Assembly: GCF_002902965.1 (NCBI RefSeq)
Contig: NZ_CP026108.1
Coordinates: 496,001-560,000, forward strand
DNA from: Paraburkholderia hospita
Lineage (GTDB): Bacteria; Pseudomonadota; Gammaproteobacteria; Burkholderiales; Burkholderiaceae
DNA length: 64,000 nt
Direction of reading: 5' to 3'
A program made the position numbers and the translations under genes. Shown here piece after piece: positions 18,236-25,943 of this stretch. The first letter of the stretch is position 1; every line of letters starts with the position of its first letter. The notes under the pieces were generated by a model, which saw only the letters and a program-made list of their open reading frames with translations, had not been told where the DNA came from and did not search any database.

Positions 18236-18565
18236 ATGAACCATCGACTGGTTGCCGCTGCTGTCCTTGTCATCCCGTCGTTGTCGCAAGCATTCCAGCC
18301 AATCCCTGTTCCCGAATGTCACGCGGCAGGCCGGGATGCTCCGGCTCAGGAGACGATAGACGCCGCAAAGTGTCGGGCTCGATGGCTGATTGCGGGGGCG
18401 TATAACCGAACGGAAGGCAATGCGATGAATGCCGTTTCAGAGTGCGCCGGCACATTCGACGAGGTTCTCAACCATCGTTTGACGGAGGGGGTGTCCCATG
18501 ACGAACTGGTCGTGATGTGCTTCGACACTGCCATGCACATGGGCATCATGAAACCCGACCAGTGA
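18236..18565 (+). CDS. Small secreted hypothetical protein
   Basis: From ATG 18236, with AAGGA upstream, the 109-residue protein begins with a Sec signal (NHRLVAAAVLVIPSLSQAF). The mature part contains four Cys (PECHAAG, AAKCRAR, SECAG, VMCFD) that could form two disulfides in the periplasm. The C-terminal half is helical (NHRLTEGVSHDELVVMCFDT). No family is recognised. Its end overlaps a remnant on the opposite strand. Confidence 0.65.
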   Translation: MNHRLVAAAVLVIPSLSQAFQPIPVPECHAAGRDAPAQETIDAAKCRARWLIAGAYNRTEGNAMNAVSECAGTFDEVLNHRLTEGVSHDELVVMCFDTAMHMGIMKPDQ

Positions 18566-19012
18566 AGCAGATACCACCGCCCGACGAGGTCGGTCGTACT
18601 GGATAAGCGCGACCAATGCTGCGAGATGACAATGCTTGCCCCGAAGCGGGAGCCGTCCTTGCGAACGCGCCAGCCTTCTTCTGAATACTCACCGGCGGCC
18701 CGCGCGTTTCGCAGCACTTCTTCCGGGTGTCCCGCCGAGACCTGGTGCGAGGTGTAGAGGGCAGAGAAATGCTGACCGATTATTTCGTCGGCGGTGTATC
18801 CCTCTGGACGTTGAGCCCCGGTTCCACGTCGTAACGATGCCAATTTCGCTGAGCCTGACGATTGCATGCTCGCTGACGGAGTCGACGGGAAGTTTGAAGG
18901 TGGCATTGCCGTCCTGCGGATTGCAGCATTCGCGAGACATCGGGGCAGCTGACACAGCGTTCGCTTCGTTCATCGCGACTCCCCAGTTTCGTTGCGCCAG
19001 AAGCAGGCGCAT
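18560..19012 (-). pseudogene. PAS-domain sensor gene remnant, frameshifted
   Basis: Two frames together give a PAS domain. One supplies VSEHAIVRLSEIGIVTTWNRG (18689-19012). The other supplies AQRPEGYTADEIIGQHFSAL followed by EVLRNARAAGEYSEEGWRVR and KDGSRFGASIV (18346-18906). They join near 18820, inside the WNRGAQRPEGY motif of PAS sensors. The kinase or cyclase part is missing, and the downstream end runs into the secreted-protein gene. This is a truncated, frameshifted sensor-kinase fragment. Confidence 0.7.
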
Positions 19013-19411
19013 GCCGGCCCTGACGGATTCACATGAAGACAGGAGCAGTGGCCATACCGCTACGGCTGCGGGACTATGGCTGGCTGCTCGAAGTGCGGCA
19101 AGTTAGCGAAAACGGGTCGTGAACGACCGGAAACAGCACGGTGGGCGCGCGCTGACGGAGCCGGAGCGACCGTAAACGCTGCGTTCCTGGCTTTTTCGAC
19201 TATTCTCTTACTACAAGACTGGACGTCCGGCGCAGTAGGAGGCAGTCGGACGGCTAGAGCAATCATGGCTTTCCACACAATGACCTCGCCTGCGCCGAGT
19301 TGACAGCCATTACCTGAAAAGAAAGTGAGCGCCAGCGGGTGTCGGTCAACAACCGGAGCCGTCGACAATGAACGAACCCAAATCGAAGAGAGACCCTGAG
19401 GGAACGCGCCG
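19013..19411. other. Intergenic stretch left of the IS6-type element
   Basis: No gene is supported in these ~400 bases. Open frames present on both strands have no start signal and shadow-like composition. Confidence 0.4.
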
Positions 19412-20251
19412 GGTTGTGTCGCACTAAGGATGGCGGGACGAGGCAGTTTCGATATGGTAAGAACTGCTTACGTAAGCAGTGAATAGAATTGGTCGGCAAC
19501 GGTCCGTTCGATGGCGGCGTCTTTCATCTGCCCTTTCCTGATCATATGCATCACTTCGATGCCTTACAGGATGACGCGGGCGCAGTGAAAATTCTTGAAG
19601 CCCATCATCGGCTTGACGATACGTTTGATTGTGCGATGATCCTGTTCGACAATGTTGTTCAAATACTTGATCTGCCGGATCTTGATCGGCGTTTGCCGTT
19701 CGGCGTTGATGGCTTGCAGAGCGGCGAGATTGGCGCCGCTCTTATCCACGGTGATGGTCTGCGGCTCGCCGTTCTGGTCGATGGCCTTCTCGAAATAGCG
19801 ACGCGCGGCAGCCTTGTCGCGATGGGCTCGAAGCAGGAAATCGACGGTATTGCCGGCCTTGTCCACCGCGCGGTACAGGTACTTCCACTGGCCGCCCACC
19901 TTAATATAGGTCTCATCCATCCTCCAGCTCTTGCCGACCGGTCGCTTGTGCTGGCGAAACGCTTTTTCGAATAGCGGGATGAGCTTGATGACCCAGCGGT
20001 GTACCGTCGAATGGTCCACCTCGAAACCTCGTTCTGCCATCATTTCCTCGAGGTTTCGCAGGCTCAGCGAATAAGCCACGTACCACCGCACGCACAGCAG
20101 GATTACATCGAGCGGATAGTGCAGTCGCTTCATCACCTTGCCGACGTCAGGTGGCAACGTCTTGCGTGGCGTCTTCGTCGTCTTGGCCATCGTGGTCGTC
20201 AGCAATTTCCATTAGCCGGATTTTACCTTGATGCCTTGTTGCGACAGAGCC
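19412..20251 (-). mobile_element. IS6-family (IS26-like) insertion sequence, ~840 bp
   Basis: The ends are related inverted repeats: 19412-19429 on the left (GGTTGTGTCGCACTAAGG) and 20233-20251 on the right. Read inward, the right end is GGCTCTGTCGCAACAAGGC, and about 14 of 19 positions match. The size is typical of IS6-family elements. No 8-bp target duplication is seen at these borders. An 18-bp perfect palindrome lies at 19463-19480, over the transposase stop. The element cuts the 3' end of the hypothetical gene to its right. Confidence 0.8.
19468..20205 (-). pseudogene. IS6-family transposase with one in-frame stop
   Basis: The frame has the IS6 transposase pattern: RWYVAYSLSLRNLEEMMAER, DHSTVHRWVIKLIPLFE, WRMDETYIKVGGQWKYLYRA with the first catalytic Asp, VDKSGAN with the second, and NIVEQDHRTIKRIVKPMMGF with the Glu. 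TAA at 19564-19566 interrupts FHCARVIL-stop-GIEVMHMIRKGQMKDAA. Thereafter the same frame is open to TAA at 19468. The family normally has Ser at the stop. The catalytic core lies before the stop, so loss of the last ~32 residues may or may not abolish activity. Confidence 0.8.
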
Positions 20252-20549
20252 GCTCGTAGACCCGGGGCCACGGCCACGCCTCGAGCGCCCAGGCCGGCGG
20301 ACCGTCAACCGACTCAAAGCCATATTCGCCCGGGTCATCAAAAATGTCGTCGGCCGTCTCGTCCAGAATTTGCTGCATGTAGTCGACGTCACGCACGCTC
20401 ATCGGATGCCACCGTTTGCGGTAGCGATCCTGCCCGCCTATGACTTTTCGTGCCGACAGATCGATGACGATCCGGTGGGACATATATGGATCGCTCGCCC
20501 ACAGCGATTCCCAGCGGCCAACAGCGTACCCACGTGGCTGTGCCATCAT
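20223..20549 (-). CDS. Hypothetical protein, 3' end replaced by IS6 sequence
   Basis: Starting at ATG 20549, the protein contains PYMSHRIVIDLSARKVIGGQ and acidic helical stretches (DYMQQILDETADDIFDDPGE). The final dozen residues (ERLCRNKASR) come from the IS6 terminus at 20251, so the native C-terminus is lost. The start overlaps the stop of the gene upstream by 4 bp (ATGA), which shows a two-gene operon. No family is recognised. Confidence 0.55.
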   Translation of the reverse strand: MMAQPRGYAVGRWESLWASDPYMSHRIVIDLSARKVIGGQDRYRKRWHPMSVRDVDYMQQILDETADDIFDDPGEYGFESVDGPPAWALEAWPWPRVYERLCRNKASR

Positions 20550-20998
20550 CGGAGCAGCAGCCTTTCAACGATAGCGCTCGCTGGCTTGCCACCATCCTGA
20601 TCTACGTAGAAAGCGACGGCGCCTCCGACCACGTCGTGCGAGCGGATATGCACAGCATGGTCCTTCGAGCCGCGCGATCGGGACGCGCTTCTCGGCGCAA
20701 GATCGAGCGCGTTGAACCGGATCGGATAGGTGACCAATTCGTCGCCCGTCTGAACCACGAATTGAATGCGATCGAGCCTGACTCCAGCCAGCTGCGTCCC
20801 CACGATCCTGTTCAGCACCGTGTCAAACGCCGCTTCGGAAATGTGCATCTGCGAATCGACTGCAGCACTGCGGAGCAGATGTACGATGGCACGTGCGCCG
20901 GCCGCCTGCGGGATCAAAGCGATGCGATAGCGCGCGATGTGTGGCTCCTGGTTTGCATTCGGGTATATGACGTCCTTGAACGGGCCTATGTAGGTCAT
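20546..20998 (-). CDS. Hypothetical protein (150 aa)
   Basis: First gene of a two-gene operon reading leftward. ATG 20998 (MTYIGPFKDVIYPNANQEPH) was chosen because AAGGA lies six to ten bases upstream. Two other Mets lie 2 and 25 codons earlier. The protein mixes beta-like segments (IARYRIALIPQAAGARAIVH, GVRLDRIQFVVQTGDELVTY). No family is recognised. It overlaps the next gene by 4 bp. Confidence 0.55.
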   Translation of the reverse strand: MTYIGPFKDVIYPNANQEPHIARYRIALIPQAAGARAIVHLLRSAAVDSQMHISEAAFDTVLNRIVGTQLAGVRLDRIQFVVQTGDELVTYPIRFNALDLAPRSASRSRGSKDHAVHIRSHDVVGGAVAFYVDQDGGKPASAIVERLLLR

Positions 20999-21122
20999 GT
21001 GCATCCTTGTTGGTAAATCGCAGAACGCGTGCTCTGCGTATGACCCACGGTACGCACAACTAATAGAAGTCAAGGCGCTCGCTTTGGCGGCCCCTGCACG
21101 CTATCGCCGCAACGCCGATATA

Positions 21123-22046
21123 TCAGGGGTTGCTGCTTTCAACGTCAAAGGTCTGCCGCAGCCTGTTGACCGTCCGATGGCTAGAAAGCCCCAGCAGATT
21201 ACTCACCTGCTCGTTGGACATGCCCTCGATGAGGTGCCGACGGCCGAAGGTATTGCGCAGCAGACGCGGGCTTTCGTCGGGTGCGGAGATTTGCGCCTGA
21301 CGGAGCGCTTGGCGCACGTATTCACCGAGCCTGTCTGTTTTCATGGGGGTACCGCGTGCCGTTGACACGAAGAGCCACTGCGCAGGACAGGACATTCCTG
21401 TGCGCGCGCCCTGATAAAGCCGTAGGAGATCAACGGCGAACGCATCAACGGGCACGCGTCGCGCGATACGCGGTCCGTGTTTCTTCACGAACACACTCAT
21501 GCGCGAGCTGCTCGCGTCCAGATCTTCTACGACGAGCGCCCGGAGTTCTGACGCGGTTAGGCCGGTCCCGAGCAGCAACGCGACGATTGAGGCGTTGCGC
21601 AATTCCTTGAAGGAATCGAAGGCGCGAACGGCACAGGCTGATTGAAGTCGAACGTCATCGGCAGAACCCAGGAAGACAGGCGCCGGCTCCTCTTCTGGCC
21701 AGCGCTCGCTCGACAGGAGGTTGCTGGCTGGATTACCAGTGCGAAGCTCAAGCGCGATCAGGTGTCGGGCGAGACGATCAATCAGCTTAAGGTATCGCTG
21801 GCGCGTTGACGTGCCGGGCCTGCAACTGCCATCGAGCTCGGCAAAGAAGCTGTCGATATGGTCGACGCCGAATGCGACCACATTGCTGCGGTGAGCAATC
21901 AGGTATCGGTTGAGCCGACGAAACATCGACAGGTGCTGAACAATCGATTGCTCCGCAAAGGCGCGACGATCGGCGCCAGTCGCCTCGACACGCTGCCATT
22001 CGACGTATGCATCTTCGGGACTTCGCAGCCACTGTTCCGGGTCCAT
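21123..22046 (-). CDS. Tyrosine-recombinase-like protein lacking catalytic residues
   Basis: From ATG 22046 the protein has 307 residues and the two-domain layout of XerC/D-type integrases. The SAM-like N-terminal domain covers ~30-105 and the catalytic fold ~125-300. Box I reads GTGLTASELRAL, with Thr164 where the catalytic Arg belongs. Box II reads PRLLRNTFGRRHL, keeping only Arg264 of the H-x-x-R-H set. The last box reads LLGLSSHRTVNRL, with Leu in place of both the His and the nucleophilic Tyr. It therefore should not cut DNA by the usual chemistry. A second protein with the same losses is encoded divergently at 22565. Confidence 0.72.
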   Translation of the reverse strand: MDPEQWLRSPEDAYVEWQRVEATGADRRAFAEQSIVQHLSMFRRLNRYLIAHRSNVVAFGVDHIDSFFAELDGSCRPGTSTRQRYLKLIDRLARHLIALELRTGNPASNLLSSERWPEEEPAPVFLGSADDVRLQSACAVRAFDSFKELRNASIVALLLGTGLTASELRALVVEDLDASSSRMSVFVKKHGPRIARRVPVDAFAVDLLRLYQGARTGMSCPAQWLFVSTARGTPMKTDRLGEYVRQALRQAQISAPDESPRLLRNTFGRRHLIEGMSNEQVSNLLGLSSHRTVNRLRQTFDVESSNP

Positions 22047-22187
22047 AAACCTATATACTGAATTTACGTCTCCCCATACTACTGCGAAGCTACCGCTTCG
22101 CCAACCCGTTTTGCAAAGGGAAGGGGGTGCCATTGTCCACGCAGACCAGACCAAAGGTGCAGGCCCGGGGAAGCCGAGGCTGATTCG

Positions 22188-22340
22188 ATGGCATTCGACT
22201 TCGCAGCGCAAATTGAAGCGCGGAAGTCCCGCCACTCGAACACGATCGCACATCGTGCTATCCAGATGGATCGTTGGATGACGTCCGCGACACGACGCGC
22301 TACATCTGCGGGCGGTGACCAGTACCGACTTGCCTCCTGA
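22188..22340 (+). CDS. Small hypothetical protein (50 aa) with its own terminator
   Basis: ATG 22188 starts MAFDFAAQIEARKSRHSNTI and the frame ends at TGA 22338-22340. GAGG lies nine bases upstream of the ATG. A strong intrinsic terminator begins 17 bases after the stop, in the right orientation. The peptide is basic and helical (IAHRAIQMDRWMTSATRRAT). The combination of start signal, stop and terminator argues for a real gene. It sits in the divergent space between two recombinase-like genes. Confidence 0.6.
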   Translation: MAFDFAAQIEARKSRHSNTIAHRAIQMDRWMTSATRRATSAGGDQYRLAS

Positions 22341-22357
22341 ATCACTTCCCTGGCAGC

Positions 22358-22394
22358 GAGCCTGCGCGTCTTTTGACGCGCAGGCTCTTTTTTT
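22358..22394 (+). terminator. Strong intrinsic terminator
   Basis: A perfect 13-bp stem (22358-22370 with 22375-22387) closes a TTTT loop and is followed by seven T residues (22388-22394). It terminates + strand transcription and fits the 50-codon gene just upstream. Confidence 0.88.
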
Positions 22395-22564
22395 ACACGG
22401 TGGTGTGTGACCAACCCTTGCCAGCGTCGCTCACGGGCAAGGCCGCTGGCAGGTTTTTCCGAGGAAATGAGGTAGTTCAAGGCTGTCAGCGATGCTTGCT
22501 ACTGAGGACGGGCGAACTCCTCGTAATACCCGAAAATGCGGCACGAAAACTTCGGGATTAGACG

Positions 22565-23224
22565 ATGGCAAAGCCTCCGGTAGTTGAACTTCATCAAATT
22601 CGCCATGCGCTGAAAGTTGCAGCCGTGACGGGGCAATCCCCCGTTCGCGATGTTGCACTTCTGCTGCTGTTATATGGCACTGGCCTCACGCCGAATGAGG
22701 CCGCCACGCTCCTGATTTCAGACTACTTGGAAGCGAACGGAGCGGTGCGTGTTCAATCAACGGTCCGCGCCGAAATCGCGTTTAACGGCAAGGCTCGCCC
22801 GTTGATCTGGGCAAGCTCCAAAATCCGCCAGGCAATTGATGACTACCTTGCGTATCGGCTCGCGGCGCGGCAGGGCGTTACAACCACTCCATCGGCGTAC
22901 CGTGGATTGGACGCTTACGCTTCACTTTTTAGGGCGAGCGACGGAGAACCGTTCACCTTTACCCGGCGGGTGACAGGAAGCGGCGCAGTAAGCTATTCCT
23001 GTGAAACCCTGACGGAGATTGTCCGGCGACTGCATCAGCAGGCGGGCATAGAAGGCGGCAACGCATCAGCGGCGAGGCGCACGTTCGCTGTGCGCCTGCA
23101 TCGGGACGGTCGCTCGCTGAAACTTATTCAGCAACTGCTTGGAGTTTCGAGCCTGTCTGCCGTTAAGAACCTGATTCAAGGCGATCCAGTTCACCTGTCG
23201 TCCATAGTAAGCGGGGTGATCTGA
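22565..23224 (+). CDS. Second degenerate tyrosine-recombinase-like protein
   Basis: This 219-residue protein corresponds to the catalytic domain alone of a tyrosine recombinase. Box I reads YGTGLTPNEAATLL (Thr42 instead of Arg). Box II reads SAARRTFAVRLHRDG, with Arg171 retained but both His positions changed. The last box reads LLGVSSLSAVKNLI, with Val194 and Leu203 in place of His and Tyr. These are the same substitutions as in the protein at 21123-22046. Loss of the nucleophile suggests a structural or DNA-binding role rather than strand cleavage. It precedes a MazEF pair. Confidence 0.65.
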   Translation: MAKPPVVELHQIRHALKVAAVTGQSPVRDVALLLLLYGTGLTPNEAATLLISDYLEANGAVRVQSTVRAEIAFNGKARPLIWASSKIRQAIDDYLAYRLAARQGVTTTPSAYRGLDAYASLFRASDGEPFTFTRRVTGSGAVSYSCETLTEIVRRLHQQAGIEGGNASAARRTFAVRLHRDGRSLKLIQQLLGVSSLSAVKNLIQGDPVHLSSIVSGVI

Positions 23225-23273
23225 CGGACCAACGAGACCGCGAAACGGCGCTGGTACGATTGCGGATTTGGTT

Positions 23274-23316
23274 ATAACATTGTGTTGACGTGCGTTTCGC
23301 AATGGCATAACATTGT
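23274..23316 (+). promoter_or_regulatory. Promoter and candidate operator of the MazEF pair
   Basis: Two copies of ATAACATTGT (23274-23283 and 23307-23316) lie 33 bases apart, close to three helical turns. TTGACG at 23285-23290 and TAACAT at 23308-23313, 17 bases apart, could be the -35 and -10 elements, so the second repeat covers the -10. MazE-type antitoxins repress their own operon, which fits these repeats as binding sites. Confidence 0.5.
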
Positions 23317-23331
23317 ACTTACGGTGGACTT

Positions 23332-23580
23332 ATGAAAACAACGATTCGCAGGATGGGTAATTCGCAGGGCGTGCTGATTCCAAAGCCCGTCCTCGCGCAG
23401 TTGGGACTGGAGAACGAAGTGGAAATGGAAGTTGAAAACGACGCGATTGTGCTGCGTCGCCCCCGCCATAAGGCTCGCGACGGTTGGGCTGAGGCGAGCA
23501 AGGCGCTTGCTGAGAGCGGTGACGACGCGCTGGTGATGGGTGAGTTTGGCAACGCCGACGATGCGGAGCTTGCATGGTAG
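23332..23580 (+). CDS. mazE: MazE/AbrB-type antitoxin
   Basis: The 82-residue protein begins KTTIRRMGNSQGVLIPKPVL, the swapped-hairpin AbrB/MazE DNA-binding fold, followed by EVEMEVENDAIVLRRPRH. The C-terminal ~30 residues are acidic (GDDALVMGEFGNADDAELAW) and would bind the toxin. The stop overlaps the toxin start by 7 bp. Confidence 0.92.
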   Translation: MKTTIRRMGNSQGVLIPKPVLAQLGLENEVEMEVENDAIVLRRPRHKARDGWAEASKALAESGDDALVMGEFGNADDAELAW

Positions 23581-23894
23581 TGCGCGGCGAAGTCTGGCTC
23601 GTTGCGCTCGATCCGACGCTAGGTAGCGAGATTCAAAAGACGCGGCCATGTGTCGTGGTATCGCCGCCGGAAATGCACGACCATCTGCGGACGGTCATCG
23701 TCGCGCCGATGACTTCCAAGGGCCGCCCTGCGCCGTTTCGCATACCCGTGACGTTCAAACGGAAACAGGGGTTGATCCTGCTGGATCAGATTCGCGCGGT
23801 AGACAAGGTGCGGCTGGTAAAGAAAGAAGGCGTGATTGCCGATAAGACGATGTTGGACACCCTGCGTACCTTGCAGGAAGTGTTCGCGGAATAG
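23574..23894 (+). CDS. mazF: MazF/PemK-type mRNA interferase toxin
   Basis: This 106-residue toxin matches the MazF/PemK family: VRGEVWLVALDPTLGSEIQK, TRPCVVVSPPEMHDHLRTVI, VAPMTSKGRPAPFRIPV and the closing IRAVDKVRLVKKEGVIADK. The conserved Arg in KTRPCVVVSP and the Thr of APMTS are present, so it should be active. MazF proteins cut mRNA at short sequences; MazE from the overlapping gene upstream neutralises it. Confidence 0.92.
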   Translation: MVVRGEVWLVALDPTLGSEIQKTRPCVVVSPPEMHDHLRTVIVAPMTSKGRPAPFRIPVTFKRKQGLILLDQIRAVDKVRLVKKEGVIADKTMLDTLRTLQEVFAE

Positions 23895-23903
23895 GAAAAT
23901 TCT

Positions 23904-23978
23904 ATGAAACTCACGCGAATCAACGTCTGCACGCTCGTTCTGGCCGTGGTCCTAGCTGCACTCATCACGCCGGTCTAA
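23904..23978 (+). CDS. Possible very short membrane peptide (24 aa)
   Basis: ATG 23904, with AGGA seven to ten bases upstream, opens a 24-codon frame KLTRINVCTLVLAVVLAALI that would form one membrane helix. It follows mazF by 9 bp and could be co-transcribed with it. It could equally be chance. Confidence 0.35.
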   Translation: MKLTRINVCTLVLAVVLAALITPV

Positions 23979-24016
23979 AGGACCTTGTAGCGCAGATTCC
24001 GGCGACCGCATCGAGC

Positions 24017-24142
24017 ATGTCCAGATGGTTGGTCATCGGGTTTCTCTACGCAGTCCAAGGCGCTTCGGCACTGTATGGTGCGCGGTCGCTTTCGCGGTGG
24101 ATTTTTGCGCACGCGACGGGCGATAAGAGCGCGTCGCATTGA
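24017..24142 (+). CDS. Possible small membrane protein (41 aa)
   Basis: The frame SRWLVIGFLYAVQGASALYG followed by a basic tail has one hydrophobic segment. The ribosome site is weak, but the frame stays open ~12 codons upstream and ends shortly before the next gene. No family is recognised. Confidence 0.3.
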   Translation: MSRWLVIGFLYAVQGASALYGARSLSRWIFAHATGDKSASH

Positions 24143-24190
24143 ATTGTGAACAGGACGGAAAAGCCGGTGCATCCGGCGCAAGGAGAAGCG

Positions 24191-24514
24191 ATGGAACACG
24201 AAGCACTCTACGATGCAATCCAGAATGCGTTTGGCGTACTCGCCGCGCATGGCGGCAGGATCGAAGACGAACATCGCGCTCTCGTTGCTGGGCTGATCGA
24301 GCGATGCGAGATTGCCGCGATGAACACAGATGCCGACCTTGGGCCGTGGGAGCGCAGAGAATTCGCTTTGGCTCGTGCGGCGCACGCAGCTGGCTGGCTT
24401 CGCTTGTCCTTGACTGCGGCGCATAAGGCGTTGCAGGTAAGCGAGTTGCCGAGGGATCAATACGATTACGGTTGGACCTACAGCCAGCATCAGATTGAAA
24501 AGTCTGCTGATTGA
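24191..24514 (+). CDS. Hypothetical protein (107 aa)
   Basis: ATG 24191 has AAGGAG at ideal spacing, so this start is preferred over the one 15 codons upstream. The protein is largely helical (HEALYDAIQNAFGVLAAHGG, AGWLRLSLTAAHKALQVSEL). No known domain is seen. Another small gene with the same style of ribosome site follows 35 bp downstream. Confidence 0.6.
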   Translation: MEHEALYDAIQNAFGVLAAHGGRIEDEHRALVAGLIERCEIAAMNTDADLGPWERREFALARAAHAAGWLRLSLTAAHKALQVSELPRDQYDYGWTYSQHQIEKSAD

Positions 24515-24549
24515 CCGGAAAAGCGGTTCCGCCCCCAACAAGGAAAGCG

Positions 24550-24777
24550 ATGAAAACCTACACCTACGAGGAAATCACGGCAGCGGCCAAGCAAATCGTC
24601 GCTGACGAGTTGAATCGCGCGGAGAAGGAGCCGAACTCGGAATCGGCTCGGCATCTTCGCGGCTACGCTGTGGGCGCATGGCTGCTGTGGCAGACGGTCA
24701 CGGGCAACGAGGCAGGCAACCCGACTCGCCGCGAGGACAGCAAGGCATTCAAGAAGCTGCTTGGTTTGCCCGATTGA
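24550..24777 (+). CDS. Hypothetical protein (75 aa)
   Basis: ATG 24550 follows AAGGAAAGCG. The protein reads KTYTYEEITAAAKQIVADEL and ends in DSKAFKKLLGLPD, a compact acidic helical protein. It is probably co-transcribed with the gene at 24191. The IS30 element begins 31 bp after its stop. No family is recognised. Confidence 0.6.
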   Translation: MKTYTYEEITAAAKQIVADELNRAEKEPNSESARHLRGYAVGAWLLWQTVTGNEAGNPTRREDSKAFKKLLGLPD

Positions 24778-24808
24778 TCGGTGAATAGCTAGGAAAACCG
24801 CGGCGCGA

Positions 24809-25900
24809 TCAAATCTGAAGTGCAACACCTTCCTCGTGTAAGGTGTGCACATGCAAAAAAGAAGAACGTATCAACAGCTTCAGCCTGAAGAACGCATAAC
24901 CATTGCAAGCATGAAGCAGCAGGGTTCGAGTGTTCGGGCCATGGCCCGAATACTCGGGCGCCCGGCATCAACCGTGAGCCGCGAGCTGACCAGAAACACG
25001 TGTTCTGCCGTGGGCTATGCGTCTGCGCCGGCGCAGTCGCTCAGCACGAGCCGACGCGAGGCTGCGCGCCCATGTCCCAAGCTGCACCCTCAAAGCGTGT
25101 CGTGGCGCGTCGTACTCACCCTGCTGGAATGGAAGTGGTCGCCCCAGCAGATCTCAGGTACCCTCAAACGAATGTGGCCCAACGATCCGACCCAGCACGT
25201 CTCGCACGAGACCATCTACACTGCCATCTATGCGCAGCCACGCGGTGAGCTGCGCCGCCAGCTTATCGCCTGTCTGCGCCACGGCCACAGCACGCGTATG
25301 TCACGCAAGCGGGGCACTGACCGGCGCGGCCAGATCCCCGACATGGTGAGCATCCATGTGCGCCCGCCTGAGGTCGACGACCGGGTGATGCCAGGTCACT
25401 GGGAAGGCGACTTCATAAAGGGCGTCGGCAACCAGTCTTCCGTCGGCGTGCTGGTTGAGCGCACCAGTCGCCTGGTGCTGCTGGCGAAGATGGAAGACGC
25501 CACCGCCGCCTCGGCACTGGCGGGCTTCACTGCCAAACTGAATTCGATCGCCGCACCACTGCGCCAGAGCTTTACCTACGACCAGGGTAAGGAAATGACC
25601 CGGCATCAGGAGCTCAGCGCCGCCACCGGCGTGCGCGTGTACTTCTGCGATCCGCACAGTCCATGGCAACGCGGTACCTGCGAGAACACCAACGGGCTGC
25701 TGCGGCAGTATCTGCCGAAGGGCACTGACCTCTCGATCTACAGTCAGGACGAACTCGATGGCATCGCCGACAGCCTCAACAGCCGACCTCGCGCTACCCA
25801 TGCATTTCATTCACCATTCGAGGTCTTCGAACGTATGCTCGCAACCGCTTCGATAACCTCAGCTTCCATTCATTAGCCCCCTGTTGCGCTTCACTCTTGA
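24809..25900 (+). mobile_element. IS30-family insertion sequence, ~1.09 kb
   Basis: Related ends at 24809-24828 and 25881-25900 form inverted repeats. The left reads TCAAATCTGAAGTGCAACAC and the right, read inward, TCAAGAGTGAAGCGCAACAG. The single transposase gene fills the space between. No target duplication is clear at these borders. Confidence 0.8.
24851..25876 (+). CDS. IS30-family transposase
   Basis: This 341-residue transposase has an N-terminal HTH (LQPEERITIASMKQQGSSVR, then RPASTVSRELTRN) and the IS30 DDE core. The core residues are the Asp in GHWEGDFIKG, the Asp in SFTYDQGKEMTRH and the Glu in CENTNGLLRQYLPKGTD. The frame is full length and undamaged, so the element may still move. 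ATG 24851 was chosen; GTG 24845 is two codons upstream. Confidence 0.92.
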   Translation: MQKRRTYQQLQPEERITIASMKQQGSSVRAMARILGRPASTVSRELTRNTCSAVGYASAPAQSLSTSRREAARPCPKLHPQSVSWRVVLTLLEWKWSPQQISGTLKRMWPNDPTQHVSHETIYTAIYAQPRGELRRQLIACLRHGHSTRMSRKRGTDRRGQIPDMVSIHVRPPEVDDRVMPGHWEGDFIKGVGNQSSVGVLVERTSRLVLLAKMEDATAASALAGFTAKLNSIAAPLRQSFTYDQGKEMTRHQELSAATGVRVYFCDPHSPWQRGTCENTNGLLRQYLPKGTDLSIYSQDELDGIADSLNSRPRATHAFHSPFEVFERMLATASITSASIH

Positions 25901-25943
25901 AACCGCCCGCTTTAATTTTGACCGTTTTCGAAATAAAAGACAA

